64,000 bases of DNA, taken from assembly GCF_007829835.1 (NCBI RefSeq), contig NZ_VIWP01000005.1:62001-126000 (forward strand), read 5' to 3'. Numbering within the stretch: position 1 is the first letter of the stretch; every line of letters starts with the position of its first letter. The DNA comes from Neorhizobium alkalisoli. GTDB lineage: Bacteria; Pseudomonadota; Alphaproteobacteria; Rhizobiales; Rhizobiaceae. The notes beneath the pieces are model-generated. The model worked only from the letters and a program-made list of their open reading frames with translations, was not told the origin of the DNA and ran no database searches. Positions 30,147 to 39,280 of this stretch are shown one piece after another. The translations under genes were made by a program, and so were the position numbers.

Positions 30147-33111
30147 TGATCCGGCCTCCTTCCTTGTCGACGAACACCATGTCGGTCACTTCGACGGCGA
30201 TCGTCTTGTCCGCCATCGGCACATAAAGCGTTTCGCCCATTCTTGCGCGCCCGCCGGCCACCAGCGCGATCGCGATAGACCGGCCGAGATTTTCCGACCA
30301 GTAGGACGAGGTAACATGGCCAAGCATGGTCATCGGCTTCGGCTGGTTCGGATCGGCAACGATCTGGCCGCCCTCCTCCAGCACTTCCTTCGGATCCTTG
30401 GTCAGCAAGCCAACAAGTTGCTTGCGACCGTCGCGCACGAGGTCCGGGCGCTTCAGGCCGCGGATGCCGACGAAATCCGTCTTCTTCTTGGAAACCGCCC
30501 AGTTGAGGCCGGCATCGTCAGGCGTCACGGTACCATCCGTATCCTGGCCAACGATGATATAGCCCTTTTCGGCGCGCAGCACGTGCATGGTCTCGGTGCC
30601 ATAGAGGCAAGCGCCGAGGCTCTGCGCCCGCTCCCAGATCGCCTTCCACACAGCCGGGCCGAAATCGGCCGGCACGTTGACTTCGAAACCGAGTTCACCG
30701 GTAAACGACATGCGGAATAGCCGCGACGGCACGCCCATGACATTGCACTCGGCAACGCTCATATGCGGGAAGGCTTCGTTGGAAATATCGAGGCCTTCGA
30801 CGAAGGGCTGGATGATCTCCCGTGCCTTCGGCCCCTGCACCGCGATGACAGCCCATTGTTCGGTCGTCGAGGTGAGCCAGACTTTTAGATGCGGGAATTC
30901 CGTCTGCAGATAGTCTTCCATGTGGTTCAAGACGCGCGGCGCACCGCCGGTCGTGGTCGTCACATGGAACCGGTCTTCCGCAAGCCGGCCGACGACGCCG
31001 TCGTCATAGATAAAGCCGTCTTCACGGGTCATGATGCCGTAACGGCTCTTGCCCGGCTTCAGCGTGTCCCAGGCATTGGTGTAGAGCAGATTGAGGAAGG
31101 CTGCCGCATCCGGGCCGACCACCTCGATCTTGCCGAGCGTCGAGGCGTCGAACACGCCGCCGACTTCGCGCACCGTCTTGCACTCGCGGTTGACCGCAGC
31201 ATGCATATCCTCGCCGCGCTTCGGGAAATACCAGGCGCGTCTCCAGTTGCCGACATCCTCGAACTCGGCGCCTTCAGCCGCTTCCAGAGCATGCATCGGC
31301 GTTTTCCGCGCCGGATCGAACAGCTCGCCGCGGGAATGCGCGATCAGCGTGCCATAGGTGACTGGCGTGTAAGGCGCGCGGAAGGTGGTGAGACCCACTT
31401 GCGGGATTGGCTTCCCGAGCATTTCCGATGCGATGGCGAGGCCATGCATGTTGGAAAGCTTGCCCTGGTCGGAAGCCATGCCGTTGGTGGTGAACCGCTT
31501 GATATGCTCGATCGAATGCATGCCCTCGCGCACGGCAAGGCGGATATCCTTCGCCGTCACGTCATGCTGGAAATCGACGAAGGCCTTGACCGCATGTTCC
31601 GGACCAGCGCCTTCGGCCGCACCGATCATGCCGCCCGTCCATTCGAACCGGTTCTCGCCCGAAACGGCAACCGAACCACCACCGGCAGCAATCGCCTCGT
31701 CGATCAGTTCGGCCAGATCGTCCGTGCCGTTGCAGGCGCCGACGGAAATCGAGTTCTGCGCATAGACATCCGGCAGGAACCGCTGGTTTGCCTCGTCGAA
31801 ACGCAGTTTCCCGCGCGACTGCGAGAAGAGATGCACGGACGGCGTCCAGCCGGCCGAAACGATCAGCGCATCGACCTTGATCTTGCGCGCATTGGCGCCG
31901 CCATTGCGCACGACGGTCATCGAGGAAATGCGCAGACGGCCGGACGTGTCCTTGACCGAATGACCGGCCAGCACGTCGATGCCGAGCGCGCGCGCTTCAG
32001 ACAGAACAGCCTCGCCCGGATTGCTGCGGCTGTCGACGATCGCGGCGATCGAGACACCGGCACGCTTCAGGTCGAAAGCGGCTTCGTAAGCCGAGTCATG
32101 CGCCGTGTAGACACCAACACTGTGGCCGACGGCAACACCATGGTGGTTGAGGAAGCTGCGCGCTGCAGAGGCGAGCATGATCCCAGGCCGGTCATTGTTG
32201 GCAAACACCATGTGGCGCTCGATCGAGCCGGTCGCGAGAATGACCTTCTTCGCACGCACCTGCCAAAGGCGCTCGCGCGGGCTATCCTTGCCCGGCAGCG
32301 CGATATGGTCAGTGACGCGCTCGGTCAGGCCGAGGAAACCGTGATTGTAATAACCGAATACGGTCGTGCGGGTGAGCACGGTGACGTTAGGCATGGCCTT
32401 CAGCTTCGCAGCCGTCGCCTGTGCCCAGTCATAACCATCCTGCCCGTCGATCGTGGTGGAAGCGTAATGCAGCGCGCCGCCAACTTCCGGCTGTTCGTCG
32501 ACGAGAATGACCTTTTTGCCCGTGGCGGCAGCGGACAGAGCCGCCGTCAGGCCGGCCACGCCGGCACCGGCGATCAGTATGTCGCAATGCACGTACCGGC
32601 TGGCATAATGGTCCGGATCGCCTTCCTTCGGTGCCTCGCCGAGACCGGCGGCACGACGGATGATCGGCTCATACAGCTTATGCCAGGCCTCACGCGGCCA
32701 CATGAAGGTCTTGTAGTAGAAGCCGGCCGCGAAGAAGGGCGACAGGAGATCGTTGAAGCTGCCGATATCGTATTTCAGCGACGGCCAGCGGTTCTGCGAG
32801 GCGATCTTTGCGCCATCAAACACTTCCTGCACCGTGGCGCGCACGTTCGGCTGGCGACGGGCGGCATCGCGGGACACGTCGAGCAGCGCATTCGGCTCTT
32901 CCGGACCCGCGGTCAGGATGCCGCGCGGGCGATGATATTTGAACGAACGACCGAGCAGATGCACCCCATGCGCCAGAAGCGCAGAGGCAACCGTATCGCC
33001 CTCGAGCGCCGTATAGGTCTTGCCGTCAAAGGTGAAGCGGGCCGTGCGGGCCGGCGTATGGCGGCCAGCGCCCTTGATGCGGAATGCACCGCTGTTGGAA
33101 GAACCGCTCAT
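30139..33111 (-). CDS. soxA: Sarcosine oxidase alpha subunit
   Basis: 990 residues, full length. The N-terminus carries a 2Fe-2S ferredoxin-like fold without an obvious cluster (FTFDGKTYTALEGDTVASALLAHG), then an NAD-binding domain with DILIAGAGVAGLTAA (about 171-185), and a C-terminal aminomethyltransferase (GcvT-like) half from about residue 600 (EVGGVFDASTLGKIEVVGPDAA) that passes the methyl carbon to tetrahydrofolate. The complex oxidises sarcosine to glycine, hydrogen peroxide and a one-carbon unit, linking to glycine betaine or creatine catabolism. GGAG precedes ATG; the start overlaps the soxD stop as ATGA. Confidence 0.95.
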   Translation of the reverse strand: MSGSSNSGAFRIKGAGRHTPARTARFTFDGKTYTALEGDTVASALLAHGVHLLGRSFKYHRPRGILTAGPEEPNALLDVSRDAARRQPNVRATVQEVFDGAKIASQNRWPSLKYDIGSFNDLLSPFFAAGFYYKTFMWPREAWHKLYEPIIRRAAGLGEAPKEGDPDHYASRYVHCDILIAGAGVAGLTAALSAAATGKKVILVDEQPEVGGALHYASTTIDGQDGYDWAQATAAKLKAMPNVTVLTRTTVFGYYNHGFLGLTERVTDHIALPGKDSPRERLWQVRAKKVILATGSIERHMVFANNDRPGIMLASAARSFLNHHGVAVGHSVGVYTAHDSAYEAAFDLKRAGVSIAAIVDSRSNPGEAVLSEARALGIDVLAGHSVKDTSGRLRISSMTVVRNGGANARKIKVDALIVSAGWTPSVHLFSQSRGKLRFDEANQRFLPDVYAQNSISVGACNGTDDLAELIDEAIAAGGGSVAVSGENRFEWTGGMIGAAEGAGPEHAVKAFVDFQHDVTAKDIRLAVREGMHSIEHIKRFTTNGMASDQGKLSNMHGLAIASEMLGKPIPQVGLTTFRAPYTPVTYGTLIAHSRGELFDPARKTPMHALEAAEGAEFEDVGNWRRAWYFPKRGEDMHAAVNRECKTVREVGGVFDASTLGKIEVVGPDAAAFLNLLYTNAWDTLKPGKSRYGIMTREDGFIYDDGVVGRLAEDRFHVTTTTGGAPRVLNHMEDYLQTEFPHLKVWLTSTTEQWAVIAVQGPKAREIIQPFVEGLDISNEAFPHMSVAECNVMGVPSRLFRMSFTGELGFEVNVPADFGPAVWKAIWERAQSLGACLYGTETMHVLRAEKGYIIVGQDTDGTVTPDDAGLNWAVSKKKTDFVGIRGLKRPDLVRDGRKQLVGLLTKDPKEVLEEGGQIVADPNQPKPMTMLGHVTSSYWSENLGRSIAIALVAGGRARMGETLYVPMADKTIAVEVTDMVFVDKEGGRING

Positions 33112-33413
33112 CGGGTCTCTCCTTCACCGGATGCAGGGACCGGCTGTTTGGGAAGTCCGGCCTTGTAGGTCATCAGGAACTTGTCGCTTATCGTATCGCG
33201 CGCCGCATTGAAGAAGCGGCCGCAGCCATGGATATGCCGCCACCGTTCATAGGTGAGGCCCTTTTCATTGTTGCGCAGGAAGAAAAACTCCGCGAATTCC
33301 TCGTCGGAAATCGCCGAAATGTTTTCCGGCCGGGCGATATGCGCCTCGCCAGCCCAGCGGAATTCCAGCTCCGAGCGATCTTCTTCGCAATAGGGGCAGT
33401 GGATCAAAAGCAT
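33108..33413 (-). CDS. soxD: Sarcosine oxidase delta subunit
   Basis: 101 residues. Probable zinc ligands are Cys6, Cys9, a His of HIH (60/62) and Cys64, in the order known for the delta subunit. It begins 19 bases after soxB and overlaps soxA by four bases. Confidence 0.93.
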   Translation of the reverse strand: MLLIHCPYCEEDRSELEFRWAGEAHIARPENISAISDEEFAEFFFLRNNEKGLTYERWRHIHGCGRFFNAARDTISDKFLMTYKAGLPKQPVPASGEGETR

Positions 33414-33432
33414 ATGGTCTATCCCCTATCGA

Positions 33433-34686
33433 TTAGTGCGCGACGGCGGCGGCTGCCGCTTCGTCGATCAGGCGTCCGGTGCGGAAACGATCGAGTGTCA
33501 GGCCGGCGGCCAGACGATGCGGCTCGCCCTTGGCGATGAGATGCGCGAACAGATTGGCAGACCCCGGCGTCGCCTTGAAGCCACCCGTGCCCCAGCCGCA
33601 ATTGACGAACAGGCCCGGAACCGGCGTCACCCCCTGGATCGGCGAACGGTCCGGCGTGTTGTCGGTAATGCCGCCCCACTGGCGCATCATTTTGACCCGG
33701 CGGAAGATCGGAAAAAGTTCGCAGATGGCATCGAGCGTATGGGTGATGATCTGCAGGCCGCCGGTCTGGCTATAGGAATTATACTGGTCGGTACCCGCGC
33801 CGATCACCAGCTCGCCCTTGTCGGACTGCGAGATATAGGCATGCACCGTGTTCGACATGACGACGCAGGGGAAGATCGGTTTCAGCGGTTCCGAAACCAG
33901 CGCCTGCAGCGGATTGGAATGCAGCGGCACGCGCACGCCCGCCATCTCCATCACCACCGAAGAATGGCCGGCGGCGGACACGCCGATCTTCTTGGCACCG
34001 ATAAAGCCCTTGGACGTCTCGACGCCCTGGACTTCGCCATTCGGGCCGCGGCGGATGCCGGTAACTTCGCAATTCTGGATGATGTGTACGCCACGATCCG
34101 ACGCTGCGCGGGCATAACCCCAGGCAACGGCATCGTGGCGGGCCGTGCCGCCGCGGCGCTGCAGGGCGGCGCCATTGATCGGGTAACGCGCGGTCTTGGA
34201 AATATCCAGGACCGGCACAAAGTCCTTCGCCTGTTCCGGCGTCAGCCATTCATTGTCGATGCCGTACAGACGGTTGGCATTGATATGGCGCTTGAACGAC
34301 TGCTGGTCATGCACATTGTGCGACAACATCATCACGCCGCGCGGCGAATACATCGTGTTGTAATTCAGATCCTGGCTGAGGCCTTCCCACAGTTTCAGGG
34401 AATGCTCGTAGATATCCATGCTCTCTTCATAGAGATAGTTGGAGCGGATGATCGTCGTGTTGCGGCCGGTATTGCCGCCGCCGAGCCAGCCCTTTTCGAT
34501 GACGGCGATATTGGTGATGCCGTGTTCCTTGGCCAGATAATAGGCAGCGCCAAGCCCGTGGCCGCCCGCGCCGACGATGATCACGTCATAGCTCGCCCGC
34601 GGCTCCGGCGAGGTCCATTGCGCATCCCAGCCCTTGTGGGCGCGCATCGCCTCACGAGCTATGGCGAAAACCGAATATTTGCGCAT
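33433..34686 (-). CDS. soxB: Sarcosine oxidase beta subunit
   Basis: 417 residues, the usual length. A DAO-family FAD domain starts YDVIIVGAGGHGLGAAYYLA (about 33-52). His184 in TARHDAVAWG lies where the covalently flavinylated histidine of characterised heterotetrameric enzymes occurs (inferred by motif). This subunit carries the noncovalent FAD for sarcosine oxidation and the covalent FMN. ATG at 34686 has GAGGG upstream; an extension to 34758 is open but lacks the conserved MRKYSVFAIAREA start. First gene of soxBDAG. The usual neighbours glyA, folD or purU are not in the window. Confidence 0.95.
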   Translation of the reverse strand: MRKYSVFAIAREAMRAHKGWDAQWTSPEPRASYDVIIVGAGGHGLGAAYYLAKEHGITNIAVIEKGWLGGGNTGRNTTIIRSNYLYEESMDIYEHSLKLWEGLSQDLNYNTMYSPRGVMMLSHNVHDQQSFKRHINANRLYGIDNEWLTPEQAKDFVPVLDISKTARYPINGAALQRRGGTARHDAVAWGYARAASDRGVHIIQNCEVTGIRRGPNGEVQGVETSKGFIGAKKIGVSAAGHSSVVMEMAGVRVPLHSNPLQALVSEPLKPIFPCVVMSNTVHAYISQSDKGELVIGAGTDQYNSYSQTGGLQIITHTLDAICELFPIFRRVKMMRQWGGITDNTPDRSPIQGVTPVPGLFVNCGWGTGGFKATPGSANLFAHLIAKGEPHRLAAGLTLDRFRTGRLIDEAAAAAVAH

Positions 34687-34838
34687 CGCAACCCTCTTCC
34701 TTGGCTCAAGCCCGTCCGGTCCTGGTGACCGCGAGACTTTGGGTAGTGTCATACCCATCGCAAATCAATATGCGCCGCAATGGCTCTTTTGCGACGCATG
34801 GGAAGATTGTTTCGACACGGGTAAAATTGCGTGCCGGC

Positions 34839-35813
34839 TCAGGCCCGGATCAGCACTTTACCCTTTCGTGCCGTCTCGCCGGCCGCAGCAGCCGCCTTTG
34901 CGACATCATCGAGCGACAACACCTCCGAGACGGTGAGCGTGACTGCGCCGCTCGCCACACCCTGCACGATCTCGCCGACAAGGCTTTTCAGCTTCTCAGG
35001 CGCCAGCGTCGGTGCAATCTTTGCCAGCCAGAAACCCTTGACGATGGCCTGCTTGAAAACCAGGTCGCCGGCGGAAATCTGCATCGGCTCACCCGACATC
35101 ATGCCGAAGGAGACCAGAAGGCCATTCTCGCCGACCGTGGAAAGGATATCACCGGAAGACTTGCCGCCGACGCCATCGATCGCAGCCTTGATCGGCGCAC
35201 CGCCGGTAATAGCCCGAACGGTATCCTGCCAGTCCGCCTGACCGGTCGAGACGACATTCTCAATGCCGAGATCGGCAAGTTCGGTCACCGCTTCATCGCG
35301 CCGCACGAGATTGACGACATTGATGCCACGCGGCTTGGCAAACATTGCGAGCGCCTTGCCGACAGCACCATTGGCCGCATTCTGGATGATCCAGTCGCCG
35401 CGCTCCGCAGCGATGAAATCGAGAAGCGTGAGCGCGCTGAGCGGCATGGAAATCAGCTGCGCGCCCGCCTCGTCGGAAATCATCTCAGGCAAGGGCACGC
35501 AGGTTGCCGCATTGGCAATATAGAACTCCGCCCAGGTGCCCTTGCCCGAGGCGGCGACCCGTTGTCCGACCCTCAAGTGGCCGACGCCTTCTCCGAGCGC
35601 ATCGACGATACCGACGGCTTCCGTACCCGCGACAGCCGGCAGATCGGGCTTGATCCCGTACTGGCCGGCGACCGTCAGCAAATCGTGATTGTGGATCGAT
35701 GCCATCGACATCCTGATTCTCACCTGCCCCGCTCCCGGCTCGGGAAGAGGCCTTTCTTCGACGGAAAGCACGGTCGCTGGATCACCGAATCGGGAATAGA
35801 TGGCACTGCGCAT
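34839..35813 (-). CDS. Zinc-independent quinone/enoyl-thioester reductase (MDR superfamily)
   Basis: 324 residues of the medium-chain dehydrogenase superfamily. The GroES-like half (IRMSMASIHNHDLLTVAGQYG) lacks the Zn-ligand cysteines of alcohol dehydrogenases. The Rossmann half shows IIQNAANGAVGKALAMFAKPRG (about 160-181), which resembles MECR/ETR 2-enoyl thioester reductases, and AIDGVGGKSS. An NADPH-dependent reduction of an enoyl thioester or quinone is likely. The start at 35813 has GGAG seven bases upstream. Divergent from rpsU. Confidence 0.82.
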   Translation of the reverse strand: MRSAIYSRFGDPATVLSVEERPLPEPGAGQVRIRMSMASIHNHDLLTVAGQYGIKPDLPAVAGTEAVGIVDALGEGVGHLRVGQRVAASGKGTWAEFYIANAATCVPLPEMISDEAGAQLISMPLSALTLLDFIAAERGDWIIQNAANGAVGKALAMFAKPRGINVVNLVRRDEAVTELADLGIENVVSTGQADWQDTVRAITGGAPIKAAIDGVGGKSSGDILSTVGENGLLVSFGMMSGEPMQISAGDLVFKQAIVKGFWLAKIAPTLAPEKLKSLVGEIVQGVASGAVTLTVSEVLSLDDVAKAAAAAGETARKGKVLIRA

Positions 35814-36091
35814 GAAAAACTCCGACAAATTGGTCATGAATATTGTAGAGAGAGGGCTGCATTGCTCGAAGCCACCCACCCTGAAATATGGGTGCCACAG
35901 CATTGAAACGAAGCGGCCATCTGCGCAATCCGCAAATTTCGCAGGAAGCACGCGGCTGTGGCTGGACTTTTGCAACCTCCTCTGTTATCTGCCTTCACCA
36001 ATCGCACGGCCTGACGCCGGGCATCACTATTCTTTCGCCTCGAATCCTGCGATCTCCGGGCGAACAACAAACCAAAGGAACGGGATTTCAC

Positions 36092-36322
36092 GTGCAGGTA
36101 CTTGTCCGCGACAACAACGTTGATCAGGCTCTCCGCGCTCTCAAGAAGAAGATGCAGCGCGAAGGCATTTTTCGTGAAATGAAGATGCGCGACTACTACG
36201 AAAAGCCGTCGGAAAAGCGCGCTCGCGAAAAGGCTGAAGCTGTTCGTCGCGTTCGCAAGCTGGCCCGCAAGCGCATGCAGCGCGAAGGCCTGCTGCCGAG
36301 CACCCCGCGTCCGGCCCGCTGA
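36092..36322 (+). CDS. rpsU: 30S ribosomal protein S21
   Basis: 76 residues. Starts MQVLVRDNNVDQALRALKKKMQ and continues with the basic S21 helix (KRAREKAEAVRRVRKLARKRMQ). The start is GTG at 36092; no in-frame ATG gives the conserved VLVRDNNV beginning, and AAAGGAACGGG lies upstream. A GTG start may keep the level of this small-subunit protein low. Confidence 0.95.
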   Translation: MQVLVRDNNVDQALRALKKKMQREGIFREMKMRDYYEKPSEKRAREKAEAVRRVRKLARKRMQREGLLPSTPRPAR

Positions 36323-36357
36323 TCAGCCGTCTTTTAGACGTTTTCCTGTGATTATCA

Positions 36358-36392
36358 GGCGGGGGCGATCTCAAGTCGCCGCCGCCTTTTTG
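36358..36392 (+). terminator. rpsU intrinsic terminator
   Basis: GGCGGGGGCGA-TCTCAAG-TCGCCGCCGCC followed by TTTTTG, about 35 bp after the rpsU stop. Confidence 0.85.
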
Positions 36393-36445
36393 ATTTACAC
36401 TGGCCACAATTGGCCGGCTTCAGCCCACATGAGGAAATGCGCCTG

Positions 36446-37327
36446 ATGGCTGCGACGAATGCTGTTACCGACAACGGAAGTCTGAATTCCAACCGCTTCC
36501 CGATCGTTTCTCGCATCCATGGCAAAATCCTGATCCCCGCTGCGATGCTCGGCCTTCTGGCGCTCGCCGGCTGCTCGACCACGACCTCGAACGATATGAT
36601 CACGGTCGATCGCGCCCAGGGCAGCCAGGAAAATATCGCCTCGCTGTCTTCCGTCATCCAGGCGAACCCGCAGGATCCCGAGGGCTATAACAACCGCGGT
36701 TCGGCTTACGGCCGTGGCGGCGACTTCCGCCGTGCGCTCGACGATTTCAACCGCGCGATCCAGATCAATCCGCAGTTCTACCAGGCCTATGCCAACCGCG
36801 CGCTCGTCTATCGCAACATGGGCCGTCCGGTCGATGCGGCGAATGATTATAACCGCGCCCTGCAGATCAATGCGAATTACGACGTCGCCCTCATCGGCCG
36901 CGGCAATATCTACCGCCAGGCCGGCCGCATGAACGAGGCGTTCAACGATTTCAACCGCGCCATCCAGCTGGAAACGACCGATGGGCGCGCCTGGCACAAT
37001 CGCGGCCTGATCTACCAGAGCCGTGGCCAGCATGCGCAGGCGATCGAAGACTTTGCCAAGGCAATCTCGCTCTCGCCGAACTCGCCGGAACCCTATAACG
37101 GCCGTGGCGTCTCCTATCTGGCGACCAACGATCTCGACAATGCCTTCGCCGACTTCAACCACGCGATCGAGCTAAACGACAAGCTCGCCGAATCCTGGAC
37201 CAACCAGGCGCTGGTTTACGAAGCCCGCGGCGACAAGGCAAAAGCCTACCGGTCCTTCTCGCACGCTGTCCGGCTGGACCCGAACTACAAGCCGGCACAG
37301 GACGGTTCGGCCAGAACCCGCAGCTGA
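36446..37327 (+). CDS. TPR-repeat lipoprotein
   Basis: 293 residues. A hydrophobic segment ends in LLALAGCSTT, a lipobox (Cys about residue 43), so a lipoprotein anchored in the envelope is likely, although the pre-lipobox region is longer than usual. At least five tetratricopeptide repeats follow from about residue 75 to the end, each with the A/D-F-N-R-A-I-Q motif (ALDDFNRAIQINP, AANDYNRALQINA, AFNDFNRAIQLE). It resembles NlpI-type scaffolds. The ATG at 36446 is chosen for AGGA ten bases upstream; ATG at 36437 is also possible. Confidence 0.82.
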   Translation: MAATNAVTDNGSLNSNRFPIVSRIHGKILIPAAMLGLLALAGCSTTTSNDMITVDRAQGSQENIASLSSVIQANPQDPEGYNNRGSAYGRGGDFRRALDDFNRAIQINPQFYQAYANRALVYRNMGRPVDAANDYNRALQINANYDVALIGRGNIYRQAGRMNEAFNDFNRAIQLETTDGRAWHNRGLIYQSRGQHAQAIEDFAKAISLSPNSPEPYNGRGVSYLATNDLDNAFADFNHAIELNDKLAESWTNQALVYEARGDKAKAYRSFSHAVRLDPNYKPAQDGSARTRS

Positions 37328-37343
37328 TCATAAAAGACACCCG

Positions 37344-37369
37344 CTCCCGCCCAAAAGGCGGGAGTTTTC
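37344..37369 (+). terminator. Intrinsic terminator after TPR gene
   Basis: CTCCCGCC-CAAAA-GGCGGGAG followed by TTTTCG, about 20 bp beyond the TPR lipoprotein stop. Confidence 0.85.
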
Positions 37370-37459
37370 GTTTCGCCTTTCCGCATGGATATCGCGACAG
37401 GGACATCACGATCTCCTGCGCCTCGCTCATGAAAGGCAGCTTCCGGAGAGCAAGGATCC

Positions 37460-38524
37460 ATGGCACGGGAAATAGTGGTCATCGGCGGCGGCATTATCGG
37501 CGCCTCCATCGCCTGGCATCTGACGGAAGCCGGCGCCAAGGTCTCCCTGATCTGCGAAACACAAGGCGGTGTCGCCACGCCCAATTCCTTCGCCTGGATC
37601 AATGCCAGCCGGAGCAATCCGCCCGACTATTTCCAACTGCGCATGCGCTCGATCGCCGAATGGCCGCGGCTTGCCGAAAAAGTCCCAGGCCTGCCCCTCT
37701 CCTTCAAGGGCGGCATATGCTGGGATATGTCCCATGACGAGCTGCTGGCCTATGCGAAACAGCATGCGGAATGGGGCTATGATATCGGCACGATCGATGC
37801 CGCCGAGATCGCCCGTATGGAACCGGCGCTGAAAGATCTGCCTGACCTTGCCGCCCTTGCACGCACCGAAGGCGTTGCCGAACCGCTTGCCGCAGCCAAT
37901 GCCCTGCTCGAGGATGCAGCACGCAAGGGGTTGAAGATCATCGAAGCGCGGGTCAACGGGCTTCACCGGAATGAGCAGGGCCGCGTAACGGCAGTGCGCA
38001 CGACGGCAGGCGAGTTCCATGACGACGAAATCGTGCTGGCCGCCGGCGCCGAGACGGCAGAACTTGCCGCAACGGCCGGCATCGACGTTCCGCTCGAAAC
38101 CCCGCCTGGCCTTCTCGTGCATTCGAAGCCGGTGGCGGCCATGCTGAACGGCCTGATCATCGCGCCAGAACTGCATGTGCGGCAGACTGACGAGGGCCGG
38201 ATCGTTGCCGGAACCGATTTCGGCGGCATGGACCCTGGCACGGATCCGGAGGCTGCTGCTGCCGAACTGTTCGGCAAGGTAAAAGCCTTCCTAAAGGGCG
38301 GCGACGATCTCCGCCTGGATTTCTACACGATCGGTTATCGCCCGACGCCGCGCGACGGCTTTCCGATCATCGGCAGGGCGAATGGCGCCGACGGCCTCTA
38401 TCTCGCCATCACCCATTCCGGCATCACGCTCGCCCCGGCACTCGGCCTGTTCGCTTCACAGGAAATCCTCGAGGGCACGTCGGAACCGCTTCTCGCCCCT
38501 TATCGGCTTTCGCGTTTCGCCTGA
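37460..38524 (+). CDS. DAO-family FAD-dependent oxidoreductase
   Basis: 354 residues. The FAD Rossmann motif IVVIGGGIIGASIAWHL is at 5-21, and the C-terminal half ends with the DAO element PRDGFPIIGRANGADGLYLAITHSGITLAPALG. Proteins of this family oxidise N-methyl or D-amino acids. It is near, but not co-directional with, the sarcosine oxidase operon; a specific substrate cannot be assigned. AAGGATCC precedes ATG. Confidence 0.87.
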   Translation: MAREIVVIGGGIIGASIAWHLTEAGAKVSLICETQGGVATPNSFAWINASRSNPPDYFQLRMRSIAEWPRLAEKVPGLPLSFKGGICWDMSHDELLAYAKQHAEWGYDIGTIDAAEIARMEPALKDLPDLAALARTEGVAEPLAAANALLEDAARKGLKIIEARVNGLHRNEQGRVTAVRTTAGEFHDDEIVLAAGAETAELAATAGIDVPLETPPGLLVHSKPVAAMLNGLIIAPELHVRQTDEGRIVAGTDFGGMDPGTDPEAAAAELFGKVKAFLKGGDDLRLDFYTIGYRPTPRDGFPIIGRANGADGLYLAITHSGITLAPALGLFASQEILEGTSEPLLAPYRLSRFA

Positions 38525-38551
38525 GCGGACCGGCCACCAAACCGAAAAACG

Positions 38552-39280
38552 TCAGATATAAAGCGCTGCCATCTTGCGCCATACGCCGGCGCGATGTGCC
38601 CTTCCCTCCCAGAGATGCAGCTGGTGGCGCACGCCCTTCTCCGACAATACGCGGGCGAGATGGAGATTGTTGTCGAGAAACGGATCCTCGCGGCCGATCG
38701 TCAGCACGATATCCATCTGCCGCAATCGGTCGAGCTGCCAGCTGTCGCCGAGCCCCGGCAGGAATTGCGACGGCATGTGAAAATAGACACGGTCATCATG
38801 ATGGCCATCGAGCAGATCACCGAAACACTCGATCCTCATCGTCAGATCGTAACGCCCGGAAAAGGCGACCAGTTTCTGGAACAGATGCGGATGCCGGAAG
38901 GCAAGGCTCGCCGCCTGGAAGGCACCGAGGCTGCATCCTTGCGCGATCGTGCAGGGATTGTCGTTGCGTGATGCCATCAGCGGCATGACTTCGTTGAGGA
39001 CATATTCCTCGAAGGCGACATGTCGGGCCATGCGCTCAGCGGGATGAACGTGCTGTGCGTAAAAGGTTTCCGATGCCAGTCCGTCGATGCAGAACAGCTG
39101 CAGATGGCCGGCCTCGATCTTGTCTTTCAGGGCGGCGACAAGGCCAAGCTGTTCGTATTCCCAGGAGCGCCCTTCCCGGGTTGGAAACATCAAGACTTTG
39201 GCCCCGGCATGCCCGAAGATGAGGAGTTCCATCTCACGGGAAAGCCGAGAACTGTACCAGCGCAGATATTCGCGGTTCAT
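38552..39280 (-). CDS. Putative esterase (alpha/beta hydrolase)
   Basis: 242 residues of the esterase-D-like/putative esterase family. The nucleophile elbow reads QGCSLGAFQAA (GxSxG, Ser near 117), with HxG-like early motif FGHAGAKVLMFPT and a late LWEGRAHRAGVW carrying the candidate catalytic His. It overlaps the preceding gene by one base (TAATG) and has no clear ribosome site of its own, so it is likely translated by coupling. Confidence 0.8.
   Translation of the reverse strand: MNREYLRWYSSRLSREMELLIFGHAGAKVLMFPTREGRSWEYEQLGLVAALKDKIEAGHLQLFCIDGLASETFYAQHVHPAERMARHVAFEEYVLNEVMPLMASRNDNPCTIAQGCSLGAFQAASLAFRHPHLFQKLVAFSGRYDLTMRIECFGDLLDGHHDDRVYFHMPSQFLPGLGDSWQLDRLRQMDIVLTIGREDPFLDNNLHLARVLSEKGVRHQLHLWEGRAHRAGVWRKMAALYI

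Noticed and set aside
30889..33168. Long plus-strand open frame of about 759 codons
   Set aside because: It is the reverse complement of soxA, an unmistakable gene. High GC opens antisense frames, and the product has no recognisable domain.
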